Below are positions 37,041 through 47,759 of a stretch of DNA of 64,000 bases, one piece after another. The stretch comes from Acanthochromis polyacanthus (taxonomy: Eukaryota; Chordata; Actinopteri; Pomacentridae): contig NC_067121.1 of the NCBI RefSeq assembly GCF_021347895.1, positions 34,397,974 to 34,461,973 of the forward strand. Reading direction: 5' to 3'. Positions within the stretch are counted from its first letter, which is position 1, and each line of letters begins with the position of its first letter. The notes beneath the pieces are model-generated. The model made no database searches, was not told the origin of the DNA, and saw nothing but the letters and a program-made list of their open reading frames with translations. The translations under genes and the position numbers were made by a program.

Positions 37041-39339
37041 GTGAGCTCCCAGCGTGACTTTTCCCCCGATCAAAGTGTGTTTGCACCTCATTAAATAAAG
37101 CCCCTAGAGAGGCGAATAAACGGACGGAGAGGTGGATGAGAGCAGGTTAGTTTGTCTTTTTTACTCCGGTGCTCTTTAAACAACCGAAAATGAGTTATCA
37201 CCGCGGGCGAGAGTGCAGGAAATGTCTCCCAAGGCGTGATAAAAAGCCAAACAAAACACCGGAGTTAATGGCTGTGGAAGCTTGTGAGGATTTGTAATCT
37301 CATCGATCTCGGCGCAGGAGTGTTCACTTTGGGATTGATTTGTCATAAAGAGCCGCGGTGGAAATTTATCGCGCACATGGGTGCCGTGGTGCTGTCAGGA
37401 GTTATTTTTAAGCCATGTGAGCGCATGTGAGGCTTTCATGCGCATTCGTTAGGAGTTTTTATCCCATTTTCCCTCTTGTGTGTGTGTGTGTGTGTGCGTG
37501 GGAGTTATTGTGCGACCGGGAGCGCTTTTGCTTTGCTTTGCGTGCAGAAGGCAAACATGGGTTGAGTTGCACACACATGGACGCACTGAGCTGGTCTCTG
37601 CTGAAGGGATCGGACGGTGCAAACACGCAGCCCGGCGCCTTTTAAGCTGGATGTGTTAAACGAGGTGTCTCTCACTGCTAATTATATTGATGCGACGAGT
37701 TAAGTCCCCTGTTTACCACGTCGACCTGGCCAAGCCCCTTCTGTCTGGCCTGGAGATCCAGCCGGTATTAGGCCATTAACACACCTGCCAAATGCCAGGA
37801 TCAGATGGGGAAGGGAAGGGAGGAGGGTGTTGGGAAGGGGGAGGAGGAGGTGAGTGAGCAGATCCATCAATCTGTAAAAGACACAGTGGTGGGTGGTTAG
37901 ATGCATCCTGCTCCCCCCTCCCTCCTACCTGCCCCCTGTTCAGCTCTTTGGGAGCAGATGCCGAGGTGACACCAGCAGGCCTTTTGAGGGAGGGGGGGGG
38001 CTGCATAGAGTGTTTAAAGGTTTAAGCGATTGGGTCTTACCCAGCTTAATGTCACTAACTCTCTGCCTTCAGCTGATCCTTCTTCGGATCTACCAGCGTC
38101 CCATCCTCTGTTCCATCCTCTCTTGCATCTGCCGCTGCTCAGTCAAGTGTGAGAGTCAACTTCATGGCTGTTGCCGGATGTGGATGGATGGGGGGGAAAG
38201 TGAGAATTATGAGCGTGCCTTCCAGTGAGGCATCGTGACACAGCATGACTCGCTGTATCTCCATCTGCTGGGCTGCATATTTAGCACGGGTGGCCCCTCG
38301 TTCTCAAAAAATGTGGGCCGTGAATATCGCACAGCTTGCAGGCATATGTGCGTGTTTGCAGTCTGACGGATATAGGTTGGTGTTTGCGAATAGCAGGTTG
38401 CTTTGTCGTGGAGGACATGCAAATGGAAGAAGGCCTCTGGTGCGGTTCAGTGAGCTTCAGCGGGGTCGCCTGGCATGGTGGAGTAGAGGTCCCTAAAGAT
38501 TGCAGCTCTGGATGGTGTGTTTGGTTCCACTGAGATGAGCCGGGCTGCTTCTTTCTCTCTTCCTTTCTTTCTCTGAGGCTAAAAATAGTCCAGTTATGAG
38601 TCCTCTGGAGCTAGAAGTTGTGTACGTGTCTGCCTGTCCTCATGTTTGTGTCTTTGTAGCTGTCGACTTGTCTCGGTGACTGTTCAGCCCTGTGCGGCTG
38701 TCTTTAAAGGAATAATCCACCTGTCTCCTCCTAAACTGTAAATCAGAGATAAGATGCAGTGACCACAGGGATGTATGTATTCTGACTGACAGCTACGTCC
38801 AAGTAGAGGCATGTTTATTGAAAATATGAAACAAAAACTCTACAGACGGATTTGTTTCCATAGGACCCAACCAAAAAGTGTCATTTCCTCTGCGTGAGTG
38901 CTCTGATATTCAGTTTATTTTACTTTTCAAAGTGACTAAAATAGCTCAAAGAACAGATGGGCGACAAATGAATCAAAAACAAGAGATGACATAAAACAGA
39001 AAATATTAACATCCTCAATGAATTTTCACGGTTTTGCTTTCTCTTAATTAACAAATTGACCCAAATCTTTCAGCTCCACTTCTGACTGTATCACATAGCC
39101 TTCGTCTGCCTTTGAATTTTCTTTTCTTTCTGCCTTTAGACTTTAGCTGTTTAAACCGCTCTTCGGAATGGCAGACTCACTCTTAACACAGAGCAAACTT
39201 TATCTGCTGAGACCACTGGATTGAGTTGAAACCTCCTGAACAAGCAAGTAACCTGAAGCCAAGATAGTTCTGCCAAATGTTGTGTCCAAAGTCAAAAATA
39301 AAATGTTAAGGTCGACCTTTCTTGGTGTTTTGAGGATTG

Positions 39340-39905
39340 CTCCAAAATCTCCTGGAAGTGTGAGGCTGAGATCTGATAACTGAAGACCACAGCATATGAT
39401 TCACACTATTTTTTTGTGAGATGCAGGTCTGATGTGCTGAATTAACATTAATGCCAGATTTATTAAGTGGATGTATGAAACTTGAGTGGGTGCATTATCA
39501 TGATGCAGCGACCGACTGCTAATGCGCCAGGTCTTTTGTGCTGAATGTTCTCGCTTATATGCCTCAGGATGTTACAGTAGACCTCACCATTTACAGTGTG
39601 ACCCTGGAGGACAAATGCATGGTGCACCACCTCATGAAGGTCAAAGAAAACGCTAAGCATGCCCTTCATGTGCTCCTGATATGACGCACATTCTTCGCGT
39701 ATGGAGACTGAGCTCTTTGGTCTCTGAGTTGTGGCCGTAGACCCAACTCTTGTGACCCATGAAGATTCTTGACATAAAGCCATCCAGGGCCTGTTTGTTT
39801 GGTGGCAGATTTTCGACATGAAGCTGTTTCTACTGATGAATTCTGAAATGTCCACCTGCAAATGATCACAGAAACATGGAAACACTGTTCCCATTGATGA
39901 TTGTG
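39340..39905 (-). pseudogene. Mariner-type transposase relic
   Basis: On the minus strand an open stretch of 143 codons (39894 down to 39463) encodes MLSVFFDLHEVVHH, then QGHTVNGEVYCNIL. This is the block of mariner transposases that normally reads like MLIVFFD.RGIVH.EF..QGQTVN..YY..VL. A frameshift separates it from LHHDNAPTQ (about 39489-39508 on the + strand), the second catalytic Asp motif HHDNAP. The first catalytic Asp region (SSWVTRVGSTATTQRPKSS, shifted frame) is disrupted. The C-terminal end and inverted repeats were not found. Inactive, in intron 1, antisense to the host gene. Confidence 0.72.
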
Positions 39906-39974
39906 TTGGAAGTTATAATCAAGTGTCCATCCAAGCAGGCCTTTTCCACGATGTGTGCATGTGTTAAGTAGATA

Positions 39975-40376
39975 CTAGGGTTGCAACTAACGACGCGTCG
40001 ACTAATCATCTGAGCACGATGCATCATCCAAGCGGAAGTAAGTGTGCAATGCAAAAGAAATCGCCGTCCAACCGGAGCGCGGAACACGGACGGACATCGG
40101 CACTGCATCGTGCATATATTATGTATGTACCATGCAGCACAGATATCTGCGTTTAGATACAGCTGTACAGTACACGCTGACATCCGCGTTTACGATAGAT
40201 CGCGGATGTCCGCGCTGTATCGTGCATACATAATATATGCACGATGCAGCGCCGATGTCCGTCTGTGTTCCGCGCTCCGGTCGGACGGTGATTTCTGTTG
40301 CATTGTGCGCTCACTTCCGCTTCTGATGATGTATCGCACTCAGATGATTAGCCGACGCATCGTTAGTTGCAGCCCG
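39975..40376. mobile_element. 402-bp foldback (hAT-like) element
   Basis: The element is flanked by AGTAGATA (39967-39974 and 40377-40384), a perfect 8-bp duplication as made by hAT transposases. Nearly the whole length is an inverted repeat: GCAACTAACGACGCGTCG on the left pairs with CGACGCATCGTTAGTTGC on the right, and the match continues through GCGGAAGT, CCGGAGCGCGGAACAC and GACATCGGC to the centre. Arms are about 170-180 bp. The centre holds further shorter inverted blocks (ATCCGCGTTTACGATAG / ATCGCGGATGTCCGCG). It is unusually CpG-rich for this intron, and its open frames are artefacts of the palindrome. Confidence 0.88.
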
Positions 40377-40883
40377 AGTAGATATGCCAAAATATAATGA
40401 TAGTATTTATTTAGGAAAGTAAAAACCACACAAATAAGCTGTTCTGATGACCTATGCATATAGAAAAAGGCCATATGAGTCAGTTACATCTTGTAGCTTA
40501 TGAAATAGAAGGCCAGTATGTGAATATTTTATCCCTGAAGGATTTTATCAAAAAGAAAAATGGTATTAGCAGTACGAGGCCAGCCACAAGGGGTGATTGT
40601 GAAGTAACATTTTGAAAGTCTGCCTTTGCACAGAATGACTTATCTATTAAATGTTGCACAAAGTGAAATATTTTACCTACAGCTACCAGCTACATTCTGC
40701 TGGGGTCAACATTCAAAACACAAGAATTTCTGAAAATACAGATTGTACAGAGTTTGAATGTAAACCTGCAAAGATGATTGCACACAATGTGGTGATTCAG
40801 CTCATGACTGGAGGAGAGAATCAAGTGGTAATCAAATGTTGAGTAGGTCCGTGATACATGTTAGATGGAGTAAAGAACTTCAT

Positions 40884-40925
40884 TTAACCATTTGATGAAC
40901 AACATGGGTCATGCATCAAAGGGTT
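40884..40925. mobile_element. TTAA-flanked miniature element, copy 2 (36 bp)
   Basis: TTAA (40884-40887) is followed by CCATTTGATGAACAACATGG, and the sequence ends GCATCAAAGGGTT. This is almost only the two terminal repeats of the family joined together. The right TTAA has mutated to TTCC. Confidence 0.6.
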
Positions 40926-41810
40926 CCATTACTGTTTCTGTGTCGGCTTCAGTTTACCTCGAGACCAGCTTGCTTTATTGTAGCTACTGTGTTTTCTGCA
41001 ATACATCTCCAAGAGGACTGAAGATCGCTGCCTCTGCTCCATTTTTTCCTTTCTTTCCATAAAGTGTTAAACCACACAAAGTGCTGTCTGTACACAACAC
41101 TCACATAACTTTGCGATCAAACCACATTAGTGCATTAAATACATTCTCTTTGTCAGTCTGTGCTTGTTATCTGTCTTAGGTGTGTGCCAATCCAACAGGC
41201 TGGATTTGTTAAAATGCCAGTGCTGACCTTATTAAGCAGGTCTGGTATCAGCCCAATTCACATTAAAATCGGCTTCTCAGTCACGGCATTTCACTGATTC
41301 TGCTTTAGCACTGGGCTGTGGGCTGAATGTTGAGCATGAAAACAGCCTCAGTGTGCTCGATATATAGCAGTTCCTTCTTAGTTTAACTTAAATGGTATTC
41401 AGACGGCAGAAGCTCCATTGTTTTCTGTTCCGCTCTGTTCATTTGGTGCCGTATAGGGAGCTAATGCCACTTCACAACCTAAAACTTCTTGATAAAGTAA
41501 AAAATGACTCGCTCAATGCAGTTGATTAGATGAGAGGAATATGTGCCCTTGTATTGAATTGGTATCGGCAAATATCCTCAGTTTAGGTATCAAATTCTGT
41601 ACACAAGCACAAAATTGTTGCATTTTTTTTCTCTCATTTATCCAGGTTCTTCTCCAGACTGAATTATTAAATTTGTGGATTTCCCCTTTAAAAAGCTTTT
41701 TACGGTGTTGTTTGAGTGCATCTCAGGGTAGCACTTTCTCTGTAATGTCTCTACATTATGCAATTAACTCTCCTGTTTTACTCCCCCTCCCAATCTCTCT
41801 TCTTTTGCAG

Positions 41811-41905
41811 AGAGCATCAGGAAGGTGCTGGACAAACAGGCCATTAAGTTTGTGCGAGCCATCAAGCAGGACACGAGGAGCGGCAAATCAGAGGACCGGA
41901 TTCTG
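41811..41905 (+). CDS. carmil3: carmil3-like exon 2 (residues 20-51)
   Basis: Acceptor TTTTGCAG| and donor ATTCTG|GTAAGA bound a 95-nt exon that completes codon 20 and ends in phase 0. It encodes the start of the non-canonical PH domain: ESIRKVLDKQ at its beginning and SGKSEDRIL at its end. The SEDRIL ending aligns with the FEDRVL and ENKVL motifs of CARMIL3 and CARMIL1, the first core strand of the PH-like fold. The reading frame continues past the donor for about 100 bases, but that extension is low-complexity intron sequence. It is flanked by the 4.8-kb intron 1 and the 15.4-kb intron 2. Confidence 0.85.
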
Positions 41906-43531
41906 GTAAGAGACGCCAACGCCTCCCCCTCCTCCCCGTCATTCTGCTTTCACACCAGGTCGCCTGAGTGGAAGACGTATCGATGGTTAAAGAGAGAGCG
42001 TCCCGACTTGTGAGCTGTTAAATATGGAACAGAATAACGGCGGCTTGTTACAGGCAAAATGAAAGTCAATGGGGCTTAATTGCAACAAATTGAAAGAGCC
42101 ATAAGAAGTCGCAGATTACGCTCTCTCACAGACACACAACAGACGTGGTGAAAATCAGGCTTAAGACAGATGCTGTCTAAGCAGAGCGAAGTGGACACCA
42201 CGCCATGGCCTACTGAGTCCGTCCTCAGAGTTTATTAGATGTGGCAGGATGGCCTTAATGCCACAGGCAAGAGTGTGATGTGTGCAAGCCCAACACGGTG
42301 TACATACAAGGCATCGTTTATTGTTTTTTCTGACGGAAGAAGTAGCCAGAGGGTGTGTGGGCAGCTTGTGATGTGTTCAAGGAGCCTGTGTGAGCCGAGG
42401 CCGCCGCCGCTGCTATTGAGAATTTGTCAATTAGTCAGGCACATTAGCGACCGATCAGTTTCTCGCATGGCGTTGCTGCGTGCGAGAGAGGGCTCATTTC
42501 CTCCCCAGGAAAGGCGAGCCGATAAGCAAATCACAACTGTTAATGAGTACTTCACTCAGTTTTCCATCTCTGCTGTTATTCCTCTTCCCCGCCGTCTCCT
42601 CCCCTCGCCACTATTTTGTCATCTCCTCTTTGTTTCCTCTCTCCCCCCCCACTCCTTATCTGTCCATCTCGATTATTCTCCACCCTGTCATCACCCTCCT
42701 CCTCCCCCCCACCACCATCGCCACGCCGGTCGCCTCTCACTTTCACTGCCTCTCCCCTTTATGCCCTTCCCCTCTTCCCTCCATCTTTACTCAAACCTGT
42801 AAAAGGGTATTGAGCTCCTCTTTCCATCAGAAGCAATTCAATTAGGTCTTTGCCTTACGAGAGTTTTTTTTTTTAACTATCCAAATGGGCCTTGGCTGCT
42901 GCCGCCGCTGCTCCTAATTCTTTCAAGGGAAAGGAGGGAGGGAGGGGTGAGATGGATATATATGCATTCATTCTAGCTCGTTGTCAAGGTCTACCCCCTC
43001 TAAAAGGCAATCTTTTCACTCTAATGGATACATTTGTTTGGATGTATGACGGGCGAACAGATGAGAGAGTTTGTAAATAGACTGTTTGTTTCAGTCTTGC
43101 TTGGTGTTGTGCACAAAATACTCAGTCATGCCCAGAAATGTCATACATAGCAGTTAGAGAAAGTGGAGTATTTTAGGATGGCTTTTTAATACAGGGCTCG
43201 AATTTACTCTTGAAAATCATTTTTCTAAGCCTCAAGGCTTAAGCGAGGCCTTCTTTTACCTTTATCCTCCCTTTCATGTGGATCTCCCCCTCTGAAGTAG
43301 GTTTAGCAGGTCAAATCTGTACAGCATCACAGTTTTCATCTCGACTCCTCTGCTTTGTTTAGTTTGTGGAGAGAGGGTTTTTAGGATGTTACCCGTTGAG
43401 TTTATATTCACTGATGTATCTGTTAAAGTCTTTGTTCTGTGCTTGGCTGTTTCTTTTCGCCCCCTTTTCCCTGCGGAGATTGCTGGTATCCAACTGTCGG
43501 TGTGTGTTGACTGTACCAGCCATCACGCTGC

Positions 43532-43532
<1 letters not shown>

Positions 43533-43582
<50 letters not shown>
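43533..43582. repeat. (AC)n microsatellite
   Basis: About 25 perfect AC units in intron 2. A shorter AC run lies at 43780-43798. Confidence 0.96.
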
Positions 43583-43583
<1 letters not shown>

Positions 43584-43930
43584 GAGGGTTGTCTCCTCCC
43601 CACCACCCATCGCAGACAGACATGGGGAGGGCTCAGCATGACATCCAAACAGCACCCTGGGCAATGCGCTGGAGTGCATCAACATGCATGTTTCCATCAT
43701 TGGCTGAACTCAGACTCGCTCACGCACACATGCACACACTCATGTGTGCAGTTCGACATGTGCAGGAGGCATATATGCAGACACACACACACACACACGG
43801 CTCAGTGCACCAAAATTTGCTCACACACACTCACACTCTTACAGCCATTATTAGATCACCCTATTTGAAGATTAGAGGCAACTCAGAAAACAAAGCATCT
43901 TCAAAGGCTGAGGAGGGGAGAGAGACGTGG

Positions 43931-43957
43931 AAGGAGGGAGGGAGGGAGGGAGGGAGG
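43931..43957. repeat. (GGGA)n microsatellite
   Basis: About six tandem GGGA/GGAG units in a purine-rich stretch. Confidence 0.85.
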
Positions 43958-44445
43958 AGCGGGTGAGTGGGTGTGATGGGAGAAGTGGGGAGGGCATCCC
44001 ACTAGAGGAAAGGGAGCGAAGGCAACAACGAGGGGAGAGAAGAGGGGGAGAAAATCTCTGATGTGTTGCGATGCCCCAGTTGCCGATTTGGTTCTTCCGC
44101 CACTTATTTATCCTGATCGGTCGCTCCATTTTTATCCCCTGTTGACTCTGCGGTTTCCTCGCTCCCACCTAATAATGGGCCTATTACTGGCTGAGAGTGC
44201 CACTGCTTGACAGTCCTGAACACACTCGGCTGCTTATTCCCACTTAAGTTCTGCGGTTACGTGGAGGTCCTGCTCATGAGACTCTGCTAGGATTTGAGGT
44301 TTGAGGTCAAGTTAGTGGTGCTGCATTTAAACATTAGGCTGCGCTTGTTCGTGTGGTGGCTGTGACAGTACGGACGATGTTTATGGCGGGGCAGCAATTT
44401 CTGGAAGTCATGAATGTAATCTATAATGATGACTTACAGTAAAAG

Positions 44446-45270
44446 TTCTTTATTTTTTTTACTACTTTTTACATTGTGGATTAATACTGAAAACATCAAA
44501 CTATTACTATAATTTAAAAAAAAAAGATGAAATAACTCTGAATATGTTTTGTATTTTAGATTTCTCAAAGTAGCCACCCTTTACTTTTTGATGACTGCTT
44601 TGCAAACCCTTTTCCTTCTCTCCATGAGCTTCATGAGGCAGTCACCTGATATGGTTTTCACTTCACAGGTGTGCCTTATCAAGGTTAATTTGTGGAATTT
44701 CTTGCCTTTATTAATATTAATGGGATTGGGACCATCAGTTGTGTTGTGCAGAAGTCAGGTTGGTACACAGTTGACAGCCCTATTTGGCAACTGTTAAAAT
44801 CTATATCATGGCAAGAACCAATCAGCTGAGTAAAGAGAAACAAGAGTCCATCATTACTTTAAGAACCGTAGGCCAGTCAGTGTGGAAAACTGCAAAAACT
44901 TTGAATGTATCCCTAAGTGTAGTCGCAAAAATCAAGTGCCGTGATGAAACTAATTCACTGAGGACTGCCTCCAGAAAGGAAGAGTCACCTCTGCTGCTGA
45001 GGATAAGTTCATCTGAGTCACCAGCCTCTGAAATCAGAAATTACGCTACCTCAGATTAGAACCCTGATAAATGCCACACAGAGTTCTAGTAGCAGACACA
45101 TCTCTACATCAGCTGACCAATCAGGCCTTTATGGTCAAATATCTGCTAAGAAACCACTACTAAGGAAAAGCAACAAGCAGAAGGGATTTGTTTGGGCAAA
45201 GAAACACAAGGAATGGACATTAGACCAGCGGAAATCTGTGCTTTGGTCTGATGAGTCCAAATTTGGGATC
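44446..45270 (+). mobile_element. Truncated Tc1-like element, third family
   Basis: The 5' untranslated part shows AAGTAGCCACCCTTTACTTT, TCACTTCACAGGTGTGCCTT and GGACCATCAGTTGTGTTGTG, typical of a widespread fish Tc1 family. A transposase relic follows from 44808. The sequence is truncated shortly after the first catalytic motif (TGGTCTGATGAGTCC, about 45244) and at its left terminus. It lies in intron 2, in the same direction as the host gene. Confidence 0.82.
44808..45270 (+). pseudogene. Tc1-like transposase relic (N-terminal half)
   Basis: The start MARTNQLSKEKQESIITLR and the helix-turn-helix residues up to TLNVSLSVVAKI are preserved (84 codons to 45059). Frameshifts and a stop then follow, and in another frame the region before the first Asp is seen as GFVWAKKHKEW..SVLWSDESKFGI. 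The second Asp and the Glu are gone. Inactive. Confidence 0.8.
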
Positions 45271-46660
45271 TCATTCTCCCCTCCTAACTAAAGTCACGTC
45301 AGCACTCTGAGGCTGACACCGTCCTCTTTTACATTGCTGAGCGTCAAATTAATTCGGATCAGAACCGCTGTAGTACTTCACCTCACGAATGTCCTCTTCA
45401 AAAAACTCTGGAAGGGAAAAGTCTTTCACCTCAAAGCAACCCTCTGTGGCGTAGGTATGGCAGATTCTATGTCGCTTTTTGTTCATCTGGCCTTCATTTC
45501 TGCTGTTTTGTAACTCAACTAAAAGAAAAAAAAAACTCTGAAGGGCGTATCACAATTCCTGTGCGTGTGAATTGTATTGAATACAGAGATTATCCTCGTC
45601 TGAACTGAGAGCCTGAAGAATTCACAGACTGTAAAAAACCCATAAAAGTCCCCTGAGACTAACTTGTGTTTTCATGCTAAGTTCTGTAAATGAAATCGAT
45701 CCGACTTGGAGCTCGTAGCAGCAAAGTCTGCCTCCCATTTGTAGTTAATCAGCATTATCAATACCTTATTTTAAGATTCCTTCCTTCCTCGTGTCCTAAA
45801 TCCATCTTAATGAATCTCATTTTCCTTAATTGAGTTGTCTTTGCCTCTTCTCATTTTAATTTAGTTGTTTTCATTTTTTACTCATCTGCTTTTATTGTTT
45901 TTACATCTTCTTATGTTTCATTTACTCCTTGTTTTTTTTTTTGACATCATCTCCATGAATTAGCATTTTCTGTGTTCTTTCTGTGTGTCGTCTTAATTAT
46001 TGAATTTTATCGCTCTTTGGAGTGGCCAAATTACCTCTGTTCCTCCGTGCTCTGTCCAGGGCAAATTCTATCACTGACTTGTGTTTAACTGACCCGTCCA
46101 CAGCCTGAGGTAATTCAGTGGTGGCAAATCCAAACCTGCAGAGTTAAAATTCTCAGGGGAACACTAGGATTATAGAGGCACCTCATTGATTTGTGCAGTG
46201 TTATGGTTTCTTCTGTGGCTCTGAAGAAGTCATCAGGTTTGTCTTATATTGGGCACGTAGACTACAGGTTATAATGGAAAAGTTGCTTTGCAAAGAGGGA
46301 TAGTAAGTTTGAAAACCATGGGCTTTATCAAGGTGTGGAGAAGACACATTACATGTCACAGTATGGTATCCACATAAGATGCTTTTAAGGTTGAAATAAA
46401 AAAAAAACAGCTTTATATACAGAAAAACATACCACTGGAATAGTGATTCTTGGTGATTCAGGACTCCTCCATATGGTCGCTCTTCTCAGGATTAATTATT
46501 TCTAACAAAAACAGAATGACTTGCGAGACCAAATTCACACCCCTTTTTCAAAGTGAAATTTAGTCACAAACTTATTGCTCAGATAATAATTATATTAATA
46601 TATGCACCAAGTAATCCTCACATCAAGGCTCATATATCTATGCAATGATATATAATAATA

Positions 46661-47751
46661 AGTGATGAGACACAATTAAAAAAAAATCATCTAATTGGAT
46701 ACTTTGTGATTCAGTGTGATTAATCACATTTCTGTCAAATCGCAATATTTGACACAATAGGTAAAATTTTTCAATTTAGATAAATTTTTGTTGACCTGAA
46801 TCAATGACTAGACGTATACATGTTTCTAATTTCAAATTTATAAAATTTTAAAATTGGACATATAGAAAAAACATGATTTAAAGCCTGGATTTAGTTGTTT
46901 TTTTCACATATGGAACATAACATCAGCAGAAGTAGTTCAGGGACCTTCAAAAAATTGAAAATCCATAGATTCATTCTGTTTTTATTCTGGGTCTGATAAA
47001 TAGTACAATTTTTATGGTTGTTTTTTTAGGAATATACGTTTTCATTTATAAAAAACGTAGATTATTTTTATAAACTAAAAGTTTATAATTAAGTTAATGA
47101 AAGACAAACAAACCAACACAGATTGTCACATAACTCCATCGAGGATCCGTCTCCTTGGCGGATAATTAACTTAAACAACAAAAATGTTTGTTTCATTTCT
47201 GCATTTTTCATCGATCTACTACATTCATAGATTTCTGTAAACACAAAGTGCAATTATACCGATTATATTCAACTTTTTGTAAACTCAAGCATGTCTAATG
47301 TCTTGAAAAGTGGTTTATTATGGGATAGCTACGACAGTCCTGTGTAGCTAACGTTTGCTCTGTTGCTAACAGCAACGTGTTTTGCATTGAGGTGATGCCG
47401 TCGGCTTTAAGTGCTGCGGTGATCAGAAAACTCTTTCTTGCACAATTTGCACACAACCACGCTTTTATCCAAGATGCTATCGGGAAGTCTAAAAGAAAAC
47501 TTTCCACCCAACAAACCAAGCAGTGCGGTCTGATCTTCCTTCGCTGATCTCCAAACTTTCTCGTGCTGACGTCACTACAGTACGTCCTTTAGGTTCATTA
47601 CTGCCACCTACTGGACTGGAGTGTGCATCAGTGTTCCCGGTGTGCCAGAAATTAGAGAATTGAGAAAGGTACGGTTAATCTTTTATCTTTTTAACGTGTT
47701 ATTTTTTTCTGTACTTCATTAATCAAAATTAACACATTAAAGTCTCAGCCC
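46661..47751 (-). mobile_element. hAT-like element, 1.09 kb, with BED zinc-finger relic
   Basis: It is flanked by TAATAATA (46653-46660 and 47752-47759), an 8-bp duplication. The minus-strand start GGGCTGAGACTTTAATGTG pairs with GTGATGAGACACAATT at the other end. On the minus strand, at about 47350-47480, VVVCKLCKKEF, then a stop, then HHLNAKH form a BED-type zinc finger (C-x2-C..H-x4-H) typical of the N-terminus of hAT transposases. The rest of the transposase is absent, so the element is non-autonomous. It lies in intron 2, antisense. Confidence 0.78.
47350..47480 (-). pseudogene. BED zinc-finger fragment of a hAT transposase, broken by a stop
   Basis: The two cysteines (CKLC) and the two histidines (HLNAKH) are visible in one frame, separated by a TAA where a Ser codon is expected. 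No catalytic core follows. Confidence 0.7.
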
Positions 47752-47759
47752 TAATAATA

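Larger units (their letters stand above)
37041..41810 (+). other. carmil3: Intron 1 of carmil3-like gene (4.8 kb)
   Basis: GT..AG intron from donor GTGAGC to acceptor TCTTTTGCAG. Its first 600 bases remain fairly CpG-rich. It contains a mariner-type transposase relic on the minus strand (about 39340-39905), a 402-bp foldback element (39975-40376) and a 36-bp copy of the TTAA-flanked miniature family (40888-40923). I saw no other recognisable coding sequence. Short CpG-containing stretches at 37.1-38.6 kb could hold enhancers, but nothing specific can be named. Confidence 0.75.

Noticed and set aside
40044..40397. 117- and 105-codon open frames on both strands
   Set aside because: They mirror each other because they lie in the 402-bp palindromic element.
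42239..42802. 187-codon open frame, the longest in the window
   Set aside because: The second half is pure CT-rich low complexity (Ser/Pro/Leu/His), with no domain, no family similarity and no splice support; it lies within intron 2.
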